Positions 45,640 through 58,913 of a stretch of DNA of 64,000 nucleotides are shown here, piece after piece. How positions within the stretch are numbered: position 1 is the stretch's first letter; each line of letters opens with the position of its first letter. Made by a program: the position numbers and the translations under genes. A model generated the notes under the pieces. It ran no database searches. It saw nothing but the letters and a program-made list of their open reading frames with translations, and was not told the DNA's origin. The DNA comes from CAWIMX01 sp963792785 (GTDB lineage: Bacteria; Acidobacteriota; Vicinamibacteria; Vicinamibacterales; CAVVIG01), in the NCBI GenBank assembly GCA_963792785.1, contig CAWBXO010000004.1, forward strand, positions 1,178,001 through 1,242,000, in the 5' to 3' direction.

Positions 45640-45760
45640 GTATGAAATTTGAGCAAGTGCTGTTTCGCGCGAAGGAAGGACAAGGTGGAGGGTCGTTCGA
45701 ATCCGCCAAACCTTCTCGCGCTAGACACTACGCAATACGCAACTCCTTGCGATGTAGAGC

Positions 45761-45838
<78 letters not shown>

Positions 45839-45849
45839 AGAGTCTGCTC

Positions 45850-45894
45850 AAAGAACCGTGTGCCGGTTCCCTCAAAACTAGATAGGCGTGCAAG
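45850..45894 (-). promoter_or_regulatory. 16S 3' processing arm with boxA-like site
   Basis: The 21 nt at 45874-45894 pair with the leader at 47726-47747 (one bulged base), forming the stem cleaved to release 16S. A GGTTCTTTGAGCA boxA-like motif lies at 45846-45858. Confidence 0.78.
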
Positions 45895-45975
45895 CCGCGA
45901 AGCCTCTGAAAGCCAGATCGATCATCGAGTGTCCGGATGCGGTACCGACCGAAATCGGCCCGACCGGAAATACTC

Positions 45976-47531
<1,556 letters not shown>

Positions 47532-47850
47532 AAGATCGCCGTCCGCCTCCGCCCTTGCGGGCTTCGACGAGACAACTCGTTTAACGCGAGGCCGATTAAT
47601 TGGCTCTGCGTTGTTCAATCCGTTTGGTCTGTTGTGGTTCGCCGCCAACCGTCGTCTCACGGACTGACAAAGACGATCGGCCGATTCCGCGGCGCCACAC
47701 GCTGACTCTCATTGGCTTGTGTGTACTTGCACGCGCTATCTAGTTTTCAAAGAACCGACGCCGGACGCCAAGGGCGCCCGCCCGCCCCCTCCCGACCGCC
47801 GGAATCACCCGCGAACGGGCAACCCTAACCGTCTTTAGGGGAACCTTCTA
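47532..47850 (-). other. rRNA operon leader with 16S 5' processing arm and boxA
   Basis: This leader lies between promoter P2 and 16S. It holds CGGTTCTTTGAAAACTAG (boxA-like, 47743-47757) and the 22-nt arm at 47726-47747 that pairs with 45874-45894 beyond 16S. A C-rich stretch at about 47760-47800 follows. No gene is present. Confidence 0.75.
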
Positions 47851-47879
47851 AGGTTACTAGACAGAACTTGCCCTGTCAA
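47851..47879 (-). promoter_or_regulatory. rRNA operon promoter P2
   Basis: On the minus strand TTGACA (47874-47879) is followed after exactly 17 bp by TAACCT (47851-47856), a near-consensus sigma-70 promoter reading toward 16S. Confidence 0.85.
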
Positions 47880-48005
47880 GCCCCTTCGCCGCCTTAAAGC
47901 GGCTCCGTGTCGAGTGGGAATCGCCGAGCTGAGGGTTTCTGTCGCCCCGGGGAACCCCGGAGCCTGGACCACCTAGCGGGCCTTGCCAACTGCGAACGTC
48001 CGGAC

Positions 48006-48034
48006 AGTTTAGGGTACTCCCCCACCTCTGTCAA
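48006..48034 (-). promoter_or_regulatory. rRNA operon promoter P1
   Basis: On the minus strand TTGACA (48029-48034) is followed after 17 bp by TAAACT (48006-48011), near consensus. It lies 12 nt downstream of the tyrS stop. P1 and P2 are about 155 bp apart, the tandem layout common in rRNA operons. Confidence 0.87.
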
Positions 48035-48045
48035 ACCTCGTCAAA

Positions 48046-49323
48046 TCAGGCCTCGATCCGCACCAGATACTGCTGCTTCGACCCCTTCCGCAACACTACG
48101 AACCGCCCATGCAGGGTATCGGCCGGCCCGATTCGCATCCGCTCGTCCGGAACCCGACCCTCGTTCACATAGACCCCGCCGCCACGGATCAGCCGCGTCG
48201 CCTCGCTCTTCGACTTCGCCAGGCCCGCTGAGACCAGCAGGTCCGTCACCGCCAGCCCCGCCGCCAGCTGCCCGGAGGACACCGACGTCGACGGCACCTG
48301 CTCGAACGCCTTCAGAAACGCCTCGGCGCCGAGCGACCGCACGTCACCGCCGAACATCGCCGTCGACGACTGCTCGGCCGCCGCCACCGCCGCGTCGCCG
48401 TGCACGAGGGCCGTCACCTCGCGCGCCAGGGCGCGCTGCGCCGCGCGCGCTTCCGGCGCGCGCTGCAGCGCGGCCTCGAGCGCGCCGACCGCGGGGCCAT
48501 CGAGAAACGTGAAGAACTTCAGGTACTTGATCGCGTCGCGATCGTCCGTGTTGAGCCAGAACTGGTAGAACTCGTACGGCGACGTCTTCGACGCGTCGAG
48601 CCACACGGCGCCCGCCTCCGTCTTGCCGAACTTCACGCCGCTCGTCGTCGTCACCAGCGGCATCACGAGGCCGTGCGCCTTCTGGCCCCGAAGCCGGCGG
48701 ATGAGATCGATGCCCGCGGTGATGTTGCCCCACTGATCGCTCCCGCCGATCTGCAGCGTGCAGTGCTGGCGATCGAACAACTGCAGGAAGTCGTACGACT
48801 GGAGCAACAGGTAGCTGAACTCGGTAAAGGAAATGCCTTCCGCGCTCTCCAACCGTCGGCTCACCGACTCCTTCTGCAGCATGTAGTTCACGGTGAAATG
48901 CTTGCCCGTGTCCCGCAGGAACGTCATCAGGTCGAGGGCGCCGAGCCAGTCGGCGTTGTCGACCACGAGGACGGGCCGGTCCGTGCCGGCCGGCGCGAGA
49001 AACTGCTCGATCTGCCGGCGGATGCCCGCGATGTTCTCGTCGAGCGCCTCGCGCGTGAGCAGCGTGCGCTCCTGCGACTTGCCGCTCGGATCGCCCACCA
49101 TGCCCGTGCCGCCGCCGACGATCGCGATCGGCGTGTGGCCGAGGCGCTGCAGGCGCCGCAGCGCCATCAGCGGCAGCAGCGACCCGACGTGCAGGCTCGA
49201 CGCGGTGGGATCGAACCCGGCGTAGGCGGTGATCGGTTCGCGCGCGGAGAGCTCCGCGAGCCCGTCGGTCGCGTCGTACAGCATGCCCCGCGCGCGGAAT
49301 TCGGCAACCAGATCGGACGGCAC
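48046..49323 (-). CDS. tyrS: Tyrosyl-tRNA synthetase
   Basis: The 425-residue class I synthetase has the HIGH-like HVGSLLPLMAL (about 45-55), GGGTGMVGDPSGKSQER, IGGSDQWGNITAGIDLIRR, the KMSKS-like KFGKTEAGAVW and a C-terminal S4 RNA-binding domain (LLVSAGLAKSKSEATRLIRG, GGVYVNEG). The length and HVGS/KFGKT signatures fit the TyrRS-type 1 form. It is codirectional with, and just upstream of, the rRNA operon. Confidence 0.97.
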   Translation of the reverse strand: MPSDLVAEFRARGMLYDATDGLAELSAREPITAYAGFDPTASSLHVGSLLPLMALRRLQRLGHTPIAIVGGGTGMVGDPSGKSQERTLLTREALDENIAGIRRQIEQFLAPAGTDRPVLVVDNADWLGALDLMTFLRDTGKHFTVNYMLQKESVSRRLESAEGISFTEFSYLLLQSYDFLQLFDRQHCTLQIGGSDQWGNITAGIDLIRRLRGQKAHGLVMPLVTTTSGVKFGKTEAGAVWLDASKTSPYEFYQFWLNTDDRDAIKYLKFFTFLDGPAVGALEAALQRAPEARAAQRALAREVTALVHGDAAVAAAEQSSTAMFGGDVRSLGAEAFLKAFEQVPSTSVSSGQLAAGLAVTDLLVSAGLAKSKSEATRLIRGGGVYVNEGRVPDERMRIGPADTLHGRFVVLRKGSKQQYLVRIEA

Positions 49324-49389
49324 AGCCCCGTACTATAACCCGTCATCCGGCGGTGGCGGCCCGGCTGGCATTGCCGCTAACATGGCGCC

Positions 49390-50241
49390 ATGCCGATCAC
49401 TCGGCGCGCCGTACTCAAAGGGATCGTCGGCGGCGGCGCCGGGCTCATTGGCGCGCCGGCGGCGTACGGCTTTCTGTACGCGCGCCGCCAGCTCTCGGTC
49501 ACCCGCACAACGGTGCCCGTGATCGGGCTGCCCCCGGCGCTCGCGGGGCTGACGATCGGGCTGATCACCGACATCCATCGCAGCCAGTGGGTGTCCGCCG
49601 ACCAGATCGTGCACGCCGCCGCCACGCTCGCGGCCGAGCGCGCCGACCTGATCGTCCTCGGTGGCGACTACGTCACCTGGGGCGATCGCCGCTACGTCGA
49701 GCCCGCGGCCGAAGCGCTCCAGGGGCTCAGCGCCCCGCTCGGCGTGTTCGGGATCATCGGGAATCACGACGACGACCGCGACATGCCCGCGGCTCTCGCC
49801 CGCAGGGGCGTCGAGATGCTGAAGGATGCCCGGACCACGTTGTCGGTCCGAGGCGAGTCGATCGATCTCGTCGGGCTCCGCTACTGGACCCGCCGCCTCG
49901 ACCACATCCGCGGCATCGTCGGGCAGCCGGCCGGCACGGTGATCCTGCTGGCGCACGATCCGCGGCGCCTGACGGAAGCCGCGGACCTCGGCATCCCGCT
50001 CGTTCTCTCCGGCCACACGCACGGGGGTCAGGTGGTGCTGCCGCTCGTTGGCGCGGTGGCCGCGCACAAGTTTCCGCTCGTCGCGGGCCTCGGCCGGCGG
50101 CGCCGGACGACGATTTTCGTGAGCCGGGGCGTGGGAACGGTGTACGTGCCGGTGCGGCTGAACTGCCCGCCGGAAGTGGCCGTGCTGACCCTAGCGCGCG
50201 TCGATGAAACGGCGGCCGTCCAGGCGCCACCCGCCGTCTAA
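49390..50241 (+). CDS. Metallophosphoesterase with a Tat-like signal
   Basis: The 283-residue protein begins ITRRAVLKGIVGGGAGLIGA, a twin-arginine-type signal, and has the calcineurin-like motifs IGLITDIHRSQW (D-x-H), VLGGDYVTWG, FGIIGNHDD, LLAHDPRR and VLSGHTHGGQV, which bind two metal ions. Related YaeI/YkuE-like proteins act on UDP-diacylglucosamine or other phosphodiesters outside the cytoplasm. The substrate here is unknown. Its 3' end overlaps purN by 51 nt on the opposite strand. Confidence 0.93.
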   Translation: MPITRRAVLKGIVGGGAGLIGAPAAYGFLYARRQLSVTRTTVPVIGLPPALAGLTIGLITDIHRSQWVSADQIVHAAATLAAERADLIVLGGDYVTWGDRRYVEPAAEALQGLSAPLGVFGIIGNHDDDRDMPAALARRGVEMLKDARTTLSVRGESIDLVGLRYWTRRLDHIRGIVGQPAGTVILLAHDPRRLTEAADLGIPLVLSGHTHGGQVVLPLVGAVAAHKFPLVAGLGRRRRTTIFVSRGVGTVYVPVRLNCPPEVAVLTLARVDETAAVQAPPAV

Positions 50242-50799
50242 CACCCGCGCGATCGCCTCCGGATAGATCCGGTGCTCTTCCACCAGAATCCGCGCCGAAA
50301 GCGTGGCCTCGGTGTCGTCCGGCAAGACCGGCACGGCCGCCTGCAGGACGATCGGACCGCCGTCGAGCTCGGCGGTCACGAGGTGCACGGTCGCGCCGCT
50401 GACGCCGACGCCGTAGTCGAGGGCCTGCCGCTGCGCGTCCAGTCCCGGGAACGCCGGCAGGAGCGAGGGATGGACGTTCAGGATCCGGTTGGGAAAGGCC
50501 TCGAGCAGCGGCGCGCCCACGAGCCGCATGAAGCCGGCCAGGCACACCAGATCGACGCGTCGAGCCACGAGCGCCTCGGCCACGGCGCGATCGTACGCGT
50601 CGCGATCGGCGAAGTCCTTCGGCGACAGGCATCGCGCCTCGATCCCCGCCGCTCGCGCGCGGTCGAGGCCGGCGGCGTCGGCCCGATTGGACAGGACCAC
50701 GGCCACGGACGCGTCCAGGCGGCCGGCGGCAATCGCGTCGACGATCGACTGCAGGTTGGACCCGCGCCCCGAGATCAGCACGCCGAGCCGGCGGTTCAC
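50191..50799 (-). CDS. purN: Phosphoribosylglycinamide formyltransferase
   Basis: PurN formylates GAR with 10-formyl-tetrahydrofolate in purine synthesis. The 202-residue protein starts at a GTG overlapping the purM stop: VNRRLGVLISGRGSNLQSIV, VCLAGFMRLVGAPLLEAFPN, ILNVHPSLLPAFPGLDAQRQ and GGPIVLQAAVPV (His and Asp catalytic region). Length is typical. It is the last gene of the purine operon. Confidence 0.96.
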   Translation of the reverse strand: MNRRLGVLISGRGSNLQSIVDAIAAGRLDASVAVVLSNRADAAGLDRARAAGIEARCLSPKDFADRDAYDRAVAEALVARRVDLVCLAGFMRLVGAPLLEAFPNRILNVHPSLLPAFPGLDAQRQALDYGVGVSGATVHLVTAELDGGPIVLQAAVPVLPDDTEATLSARILVEEHRIYPEAIARVLDGGWRLDGRRFIDAR

Positions 50800-51818
50800 G
50801 AGCTCGTGTAGCGCACGGCGCGCGCCCCCGCTTCGACGCGGCCGAGCGGCGCGATGGCCTCCGCGCCAAGAAGCGCGGTCGCGCGCGCCAAGTCTTCCGG
50901 CGCGACGATCACGACCAGGCCGACGCCCATGTTGAACGCGCGGAACATCTCCGCGTCCTCGATCCCGCCGCGCGCCTGGAGCAGGGCGAAGATCGGCGGC
51001 ACGCGCCACCGGTTCCGCTCGATGACGACGCCGCAGCCCTCGGGAAGCACGCGGGGAATGTTCTCGGTGAGCCCGCCGCCGGTAATGTGGGCCATGCCCT
51101 TCACGAGGCCTTCCGCCAGCAGCGGCCGCGCGGCCGGCAGGTACGAGCGGTGCGGCGCCAGCAGCGCGTCGGCCACCGTGGCGCCGAGCTCCGGCACGCG
51201 GGTGTCTGGCGTGAACCCGCACACGTCGAAGAGCACGCGCCGCGCCAGCGAATAGCCGTTGGTGTGCAGGCCGTCGGACGGCAGGCCGACAAGCACATCC
51301 CCTGGGCGGATCGCGTGTCCGTCGACGAGTCGCGCGCGTTCCACGACGCCTACGATGAAGCCGGCGATGTCGTATTCCCCGTCGGCGTAGAAGCCGGGCA
51401 TTTCGGCCGTCTCGCCCCCGATGAGCGCGCAGCCGTTCTCCCGGCATCCGCGCGCGACACCGGCCACCACCTGCTCGGCGACCGCGGGCGAGAGCCGGCC
51501 GGTGCCGAGGTAATCCAGGAAGAACAGCGGCTCGGCGCCCTGCACGAGCACGTCGTTCACACAATGGTTCACGAGATCGGCGCCGACGGTATCGTGCCGG
51601 CCGGTCATGAACGCGACCTTGAGCTTCGTGCCGACGCCGTCTGCGCTCGACACGAGCACGGGCTCGCGGTAGCGCGTGGTGTCGAGACGGAACAGCCCGC
51701 CGAACGATCCGATGTCTGACAGCACGCCCGGCGTCACGGTCGCGCGCGCCAGGGCCTTGATGCGGCGGACGGTCTCGTTGCCCGCGTCGATGTCGACGCC
51801 GGACTGGCGGTAGTCCAT
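50796..51818 (-). CDS. purM: Phosphoribosylformylglycinamidine cyclo-ligase
   Basis: PurM closes the imidazole ring to give AIR. Starting from the ATG at 51818, which overlaps the preceding stop as TGATG, the protein has 340 residues: MDYRQSGVDIDAGNETVRRI, SSADGVGTKLKVAF, GADLVNHCVNDVLVQGAEPL, GGETAEMPGFYADGEYDIAG and ITGGGLTENIPRVLPEGC. Upstream in-frame residues are shadow of the HEAT gene. Confidence 0.97.
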   Translation of the reverse strand: MDYRQSGVDIDAGNETVRRIKALARATVTPGVLSDIGSFGGLFRLDTTRYREPVLVSSADGVGTKLKVAFMTGRHDTVGADLVNHCVNDVLVQGAEPLFFLDYLGTGRLSPAVAEQVVAGVARGCRENGCALIGGETAEMPGFYADGEYDIAGFIVGVVERARLVDGHAIRPGDVLVGLPSDGLHTNGYSLARRVLFDVCGFTPDTRVPELGATVADALLAPHRSYLPAARPLLAEGLVKGMAHITGGGLTENIPRVLPEGCGVVIERNRWRVPPIFALLQARGGIEDAEMFRAFNMGVGLVVIVAPEDLARATALLGAEAIAPLGRVEAGARAVRYTSS

Positions 51819-53011
51819 CAGAAATCGAGCCTGGTGATGAGGGTCTGCATCAGCGCGCGGCGCGGCGATCCGTCGTCCGACGCCCAATAGGTGCGGCGCA
51901 CGAATGCGAAGAACCGTTCCTTGTCGAGATCTTCCTCGAGCATGTCGAATCCCTCGCCGAGCAGGCCCACCGCCTCATCCTGATCCCGGCGCGCGCCGAG
52001 GACCGACAGCATCAACTCCGTGTTGCGAAGGGCCACCGTGCCCAGCGCCAGCGCGACCGGGGCGCGCGTCGGGTCGCGCGACGGAATCCCCACGTCGAAG
52101 AGCGTGTCCACCGCGCTCTCGCGGCCCGCGACCCCGAGATCGCCCAGGCCCGCGGCCGCGCCGCGCAGCAGCTCCTGATAGCCGGGGTTCGTGTCGGCGA
52201 ACCGCAGTGTTTCCTCGAGATAGCGCTGGTGCGTGTCGCAGTTCACGCCGAGGCGGCAGATCGCCGTCGCGATGGTCGGCTGCCGCTCGCGCGGCGCCGA
52301 CCGCTGCAGGCCGGCGAGCAGGGCGAGCGCCCGCTGGTCGCCGATCTGCCCGAGGGCGAGGGCGGCGTCATCCTGAAGAGGGCCGTCGAGATCGGCGACG
52401 GCCGCAATCGCGTCGTACGCGTAATCGGCCCGGTAGTCGCCGAGGGCTTCGATCACGACGCTGCGGAAGAAGTCTTCGCCGCGCCCGACCTCTCGGACGA
52501 GCGCGGGCCGGAGGCCGGGAACGTCGTGCTCGGCCGCGAGCGCCGCGAGGGCGCGAATGAGGGCGGGCCGGACGAACTCGGCCAGCTCGGTGTCGAGCTT
52601 CGCCATCAGCGGCGGCGCCAGTTCGGGGTCCGGATGGTGCTCGTAGTAGCTGTACGCCACCGTGCGGAGGCGATCGTTCGGGCTGTCGAGCGACTCGCGC
52701 ATCGCGTCTTTCTCGCGCGGATCGTTGAAGCCCGTGAGCAGGACCAGCGCGCGGTACCGCACGTAGCCGTCGGCGTGCTCGCTCACGGCCTGCAGCAGCG
52801 CGGGAACCGCCTGCGCGGCCGGCGCGCGGCGCACCGTGCGCGACGCCGTCACACGCGTGTCGTAGTCAAGGCGCCCCAGCTGATCGATCGCGTCGCGCAG
52901 CTCCGCCATCGACACGGCCTGCGGCGCGGCGGGCTCCTGCGCCGGGAGCGCGCCGGCGCAAAGGACGAAGCCGACGGCCAGACCGACCGCGAGTCGGGCG
53001 CGCGCGTTCAC
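51818..53011 (-). CDS. Exported HEAT-repeat protein inside the purine operon
   Basis: The 397-residue protein starts at a GTG overlapping the purF stop and has a signal peptide (residues 1-26, ARLAVGLAVGFVLCAGALPA). The rest is a series of HEAT-like alpha repeats (HADGYVRYRALVLLTGFNDP, NDRLRTVAYSYYEHHPDPEL, YAYDAIAAVADLDGPLQDDA, ALALGQIGDQRALALLAGLQ). Such repeats bind proteins; no enzymatic motif is seen. A cysteine pair ICRLGVNCDTH occurs near residue 255. It is inserted between purF and purM with overlapping start/stop signals, so it is co-translated with purine enzymes though it should be exported. Confidence 0.88.
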   Translation of the reverse strand: MNARARLAVGLAVGFVLCAGALPAQEPAAPQAVSMAELRDAIDQLGRLDYDTRVTASRTVRRAPAAQAVPALLQAVSEHADGYVRYRALVLLTGFNDPREKDAMRESLDSPNDRLRTVAYSYYEHHPDPELAPPLMAKLDTELAEFVRPALIRALAALAAEHDVPGLRPALVREVGRGEDFFRSVVIEALGDYRADYAYDAIAAVADLDGPLQDDAALALGQIGDQRALALLAGLQRSAPRERQPTIATAICRLGVNCDTHQRYLEETLRFADTNPGYQELLRGAAAGLGDLGVAGRESAVDTLFDVGIPSRDPTRAPVALALGTVALRNTELMLSVLGARRDQDEAVGLLGEGFDMLEEDLDKERFFAFVRRTYWASDDGSPRRALMQTLITRLDF

Positions 53012-54428
53012 TTTCCGACAGGTTCCTTGTCGAGCTTGAGCGCGAGCTGCAGGTAGCCCGCTTCGTCGCGCGGAAACTCGACGGGATAGTGGCCGGTGTA
53101 GCAGGAGCTGCAGTAGCGGGACTGCCCGTCGCCGACGGCTTCCATCATGCCGTCGTGGCTCAGGTAGCCGACGCTGTCCGCGCTGAGGTACGTGCGAATC
53201 TCGTCGAGCGTGTGCGTGGCCGCGATCAGCTCGGCGCGGCGGGGCGTGTCCACGCCGTAGAAGCACGGTGAGATCGTCGGCGGGCAGCTGATGCGCACGT
53301 GCACTTCGCGCGCGCCGGCCGATCGCACCATCTTCACGATCTTCCGGCTCGTCGTGCCGCGCACGATCGAGTCGTCCACCAGCACGACGCGCCGGCCGTC
53401 GAGGATGCTGCGCACCGGGTTGAGCTTCACCTTGACGCCGAAGTGACGGATCGCCGACTCCGGCTCGATGAACGTGCGCCCGACGTAGTGGTTGCGGATC
53501 AGGCCCATGCGCAGCGGAACGCCCGAGGCCTCGGCGAAGCCCACCGCGGCGCAGACGCCCGAGTCCGGCACGGGCACGATGACGTCAGCCTCCACCGGCT
53601 GCTCACGGGCGAGGATGCGGCCCAGGTTCGTCCGCACTTCGTTCACGCTGCGGCCGAACACGTAGCTGTCGGGCCGCGCGAAGTACACGTGCTCGAACAC
53701 GCAATGGTTGATCGGCGCCGCCGGGAACGGCCGGCTCGATTTGAGGCCGTCGGGCCCGATCACGAGGATCTCCCCGGGCTCGACGTCGCGTTCGTACGTC
53801 GCGCCGATCAGGTCCATCGCGCAGGTCTCCGACGCCACGACCCAGGCGCCCTCGAGGCGGCCGAGCGCGAGCGGGCGGAAGCCGTGCGGATCGCGCACCG
53901 CGATCAGGCGATCGCGCGTGAGCAGGGCCAGCGAATACGCCCCCTGCACCTGCGAGACGGACTCGACGATCGCGGCCTCCGCCGTGGCCGCCCGCGAGCG
54001 CGCGTAGAGATGCAGCACGACCTCCGTGTCGCTGCCCGACTGGAAGATGGAACCCTGCCGCACCAGCTCGTCGCGCAGCTCGCGCGCGTTCACGAGGTTG
54101 CCGTTGTGGCAGATCGCAATCTGGCCGTGGGCGCAGTCGATCAGAATGGGCTGCGCGTTGGAGAGGCCGCTCTCGCCGGCCGTCGAATAGCGCACGTGGC
54201 CGATGGCCGCCGTGCCCGGGAGCGTCGCCAGCGCCGTGCTGTCGAAGATATCGGCGACGTGCCCCATCGAGCGCATCACGCGGACGCGCTCGCCGTCGCT
54301 CGCGGCGATGCCCGCGCTTTCCTGCCCGCGATGCTGCAGCGCGTACAGGCCGAGGTACGTCATGTTGGCCGCTTCGGGATGGCCGAAGATGCCAAAGACG
54401 CCGCACTCCTCATGAAACTTGTCGAAGC

Positions 54429-54432
<4 letters not shown>
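53008..54432 (-). CDS. purF: Amidophosphoribosyltransferase
   Basis: PurF makes phosphoribosylamine from PRPP and glutamine, the first committed purine step. The 474-residue protein starts at a GTG overlapping the purL stop and reads VSFDKFHEE followed by CGVFGIFGH; Cys10 is the N-terminal nucleophile after propeptide removal. It has RYSTAGESGLSNAQP, SGSDTEVVLHL, the PRPP loop VVLVDDSIVRGTTSRKIVKM and the Fe-S cysteines SCPPTISPC and YCSSCYTGHYP of the Bacillus-type enzyme. Expected to be oxygen-sensitive and feedback-inhibited by nucleotides. Confidence 0.97.
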
Positions 54433-56665
<2,233 letters not shown>

Positions 56666-56666
<1 letters not shown>

Positions 56667-57376
56667 CAGGCCACCGCCGACGTGAGCGACGCGATGGCCG
56701 ACTCGAGGATGACGAGGCCATCGGTACTGCCGAGAATCGATTCGCACGCGCGCTCGGGGTGCGGCATCATCCCGACGACGTTCCGGGCCTCATTGCAGAT
56801 CCCGGCGATGCCGTTGACCGAGCCGTTCGGGTTCCACGCCTCGTCCACATGTCCGTCCGGATCGGTGTAGCGGAGGATGACCTGGCGATTGGCTTCGATC
56901 GTCGCCAGCAGGTCGGGCGGCGCGAAGTAGTTGCCTTCGCCGTGACCGATCGGGATGCGCAGGACCTGACCCACGCGCGCCCCTCCCGTGAACGGCGTAT
57001 CGGTCTGCTCGACGCGCACATGCACGTGCTCGCAGCGGTACTGGAGGCCTCGGTTGCGGAGCATCGCGCCGGGCAGCAGCCCGGCCTCGAGGAGCACCTG
57101 GAAGCCGTTGCAGATCCCGAGCACCGGGCCGCCCCTCGCGGCGAACTCGCGGACCGACGCCATCACGGGCGAGAAGCGCGCCATCGCGCCGGTGCGCAGG
57201 TAATCGCCGTGGGCGAAGCCGCCGGGCAGCACGAGGACGTCCGCGCCCTGCAGGTCGGTGTCCTTGTGCCAGATGTACGCGGCGTCCTGGCCGAGGACGT
57301 GCGTCGCCGCATGGTACGCGTCGTGGTCACAGTTGGAGCCGGGAAACACGATGACGCCGAACTTCGCGCGTGGCAT
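56666..57376 (-). CDS. purQ: Phosphoribosylformylglycinamidine synthase, glutaminase subunit PurQ
   Basis: The 236-residue class I glutamine amidotransferase has FGVIVFPGSNCDHDAYHA, VLPGGFAHGDYLRTGAMA, the nucleophile Cys89 in VLGICNGFQVL and the catalytic His-Glu in VGMMPHPERACE. It supplies ammonia to PurL. It lies 8 nt after purS and overlaps purL. Confidence 0.97.
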
Positions 57377-57384
57377 GGGACGGT

Positions 57385-57624
57385 TCAGTCCACCTCGATG
57401 CGGTAACTCTCGATCACCGGATTGGCCAGGAGCTTGTCGGCCACTTCCGCGGCCATCGACCGCGCGGCGGACGCTTCGGTCGTGGCCAGATCGAGCTCGA
57501 AATACTTGCCTTGCCGGACGTCCTCGACGCCGGCGTACCCGAGCGAATGGAGCGCCTCGGCGATCGTGCGCCCCTGCGGGTCGAACACCGACGGTTTCAG
57601 CGTGACGAAGACACGGGCTCGCAT
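57385..57624 (-). CDS. purS: PurS subunit of FGAM synthase
   Basis: The 79-residue protein (start ATG 57624) is the small bridging subunit of the PurSQL complex: MRARVFVTLKPSVFDPQG, AEALHSLGYAGVEDVRQGKY and KLLANPVIESYRIEV. Its 5' end overlaps the purB 3' end by 28 nt. The upstream extension of this frame is shadow of purB. Confidence 0.96.
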   Translation of the reverse strand: MRARVFVTLKPSVFDPQGRTIAEALHSLGYAGVEDVRQGKYFELDLATTEASAARSMAAEVADKLLANPVIESYRIEVD

Positions 57625-58913
57625 GCGAATACTCTCGTGAAAATGTCGTCCACGTGGGAAAACTGCTCGTTCAGGTCGAACGCGCGCTCGATCTCGGCGG
57701 GCGTGAGACGCGCGGTCACGTCCGCGTCCGCGAGCAGCAGGGTCTTGAAATCGGCGGCCTCCGCGAACGAACGCATCGCGTTGCGCTGGACCCATTCATA
57801 CGCCTGCTCGCGCGACACGCCTTTCTTCGCCAGCTCCAGCAGCACGGCCCCCGAAAAGACGACGCCGCGTGAGCGGTTCAGATTCTCGCGCATTCGTTCG
57901 GGATACACGACCATGCCCGCGACGATCCGCGTGAACCGGCGCAGCATGTGATCGAGCGCGATGAAGCTGTCGGGCAGGATCACGCGCTCGACCGAGGAAT
58001 GCGAGATGTCGCGCTCGTGCCACAGGGCGATGTTCTCCATGCCGGCGTGCGCGTTGGCGCGCACCAGGCGCGCGAGCCCGACGATCTGCTCACAGCCGAT
58101 CGGGTTGCGCTTGTGCGGCATGGCCGACGAGCCCTTCTGGCCCTTGGCGAACGGCTCCTCCACCTCCCCGATCTCCGTCTTCTGAAGCCCGCGGATCTCG
58201 AGGGCGAACGTCTCGAGCGACGCCGCCGCGATGGCGAGCGCGGACAGGAGCTCGGCATGGCGATCGCGCTGGATCACTTGCGACGCGACCGGCGCCGCCT
58301 CCAGGTCGAGGCGGCGGCAGACGGCAGCCTCGATGGCGGGCGGCAGGTGCGCGAACGTGCCGACGGCTCCCGACAGCTTCCCGACGCTCACGGCGGCGCG
58401 GGCGTGGCGGATCCGCTCGACGTCGCGCCCGACCTGCGCGTACCACAGCGCGAGCTTCAGACCGAGCGTCATCGGCTCGGCGTGGACCCCGTGCGTGCGC
58501 CCGATCATCGGCGTGCGCTGGTGCTCGAACGCGCGGTCGCGAATGGCCGCGAGGAGGCCGTCGAGATCCTTCAGGATGAGGTCGCAGGCCTCGCGCATCT
58601 GGAGGGCCTGGGCCGTGTCGATCACGTCGGAGGACGTGAGGCCGAAGTGGAGCCAGCGCGCCGACGGCCCGACACGCTCGGCCACGGCCGTGGTGAACGC
58701 AATGACGTCGTGCTGGGTGGTCTTCTCGATATCCTCGATGCGCGCGATGTCGAAGCCCGCCTTCTCGCGCAGCTCGCGCGCCGCGTCGGCGGGCACGAGG
58801 CCGGCCTCGGCCATGGCGTCGGTCGCGGCCAGCTCGACCACGAGCCAGGTCTCGTACCGGCGCTGGTCGCTCCAGATCCGGCCCATGTCCGGGTGGGTGT
58901 AGCGCGCGATCAT
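57597..58913 (-). CDS. purB: Adenylosuccinate lyase
   Basis: PurB cleaves SAICAR and adenylosuccinate in purine synthesis. The 438-residue fumarase-fold protein starts MIARYTHPDMGRIWSDQRRY and has THGVHAEPMTLGLKLALW (catalytic His), TSSDVIDTAQALQ, and the signature GSSAMPHKRNPIGCE (about 268-282). It overlaps the M16 peptidase gene by 4 nt and purS by 28 nt, giving a compact operon in the Bacillus-like order purB-purS-purQ-purL-purF. Confidence 0.98.
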   Translation of the reverse strand: MIARYTHPDMGRIWSDQRRYETWLVVELAATDAMAEAGLVPADAARELREKAGFDIARIEDIEKTTQHDVIAFTTAVAERVGPSARWLHFGLTSSDVIDTAQALQMREACDLILKDLDGLLAAIRDRAFEHQRTPMIGRTHGVHAEPMTLGLKLALWYAQVGRDVERIRHARAAVSVGKLSGAVGTFAHLPPAIEAAVCRRLDLEAAPVASQVIQRDRHAELLSALAIAAASLETFALEIRGLQKTEIGEVEEPFAKGQKGSSAMPHKRNPIGCEQIVGLARLVRANAHAGMENIALWHERDISHSSVERVILPDSFIALDHMLRRFTRIVAGMVVYPERMRENLNRSRGVVFSGAVLLELAKKGVSREQAYEWVQRNAMRSFAEAADFKTLLLADADVTARLTPAEIERAFDLNEQFSHVDDIFTRVFACEPVSSSR

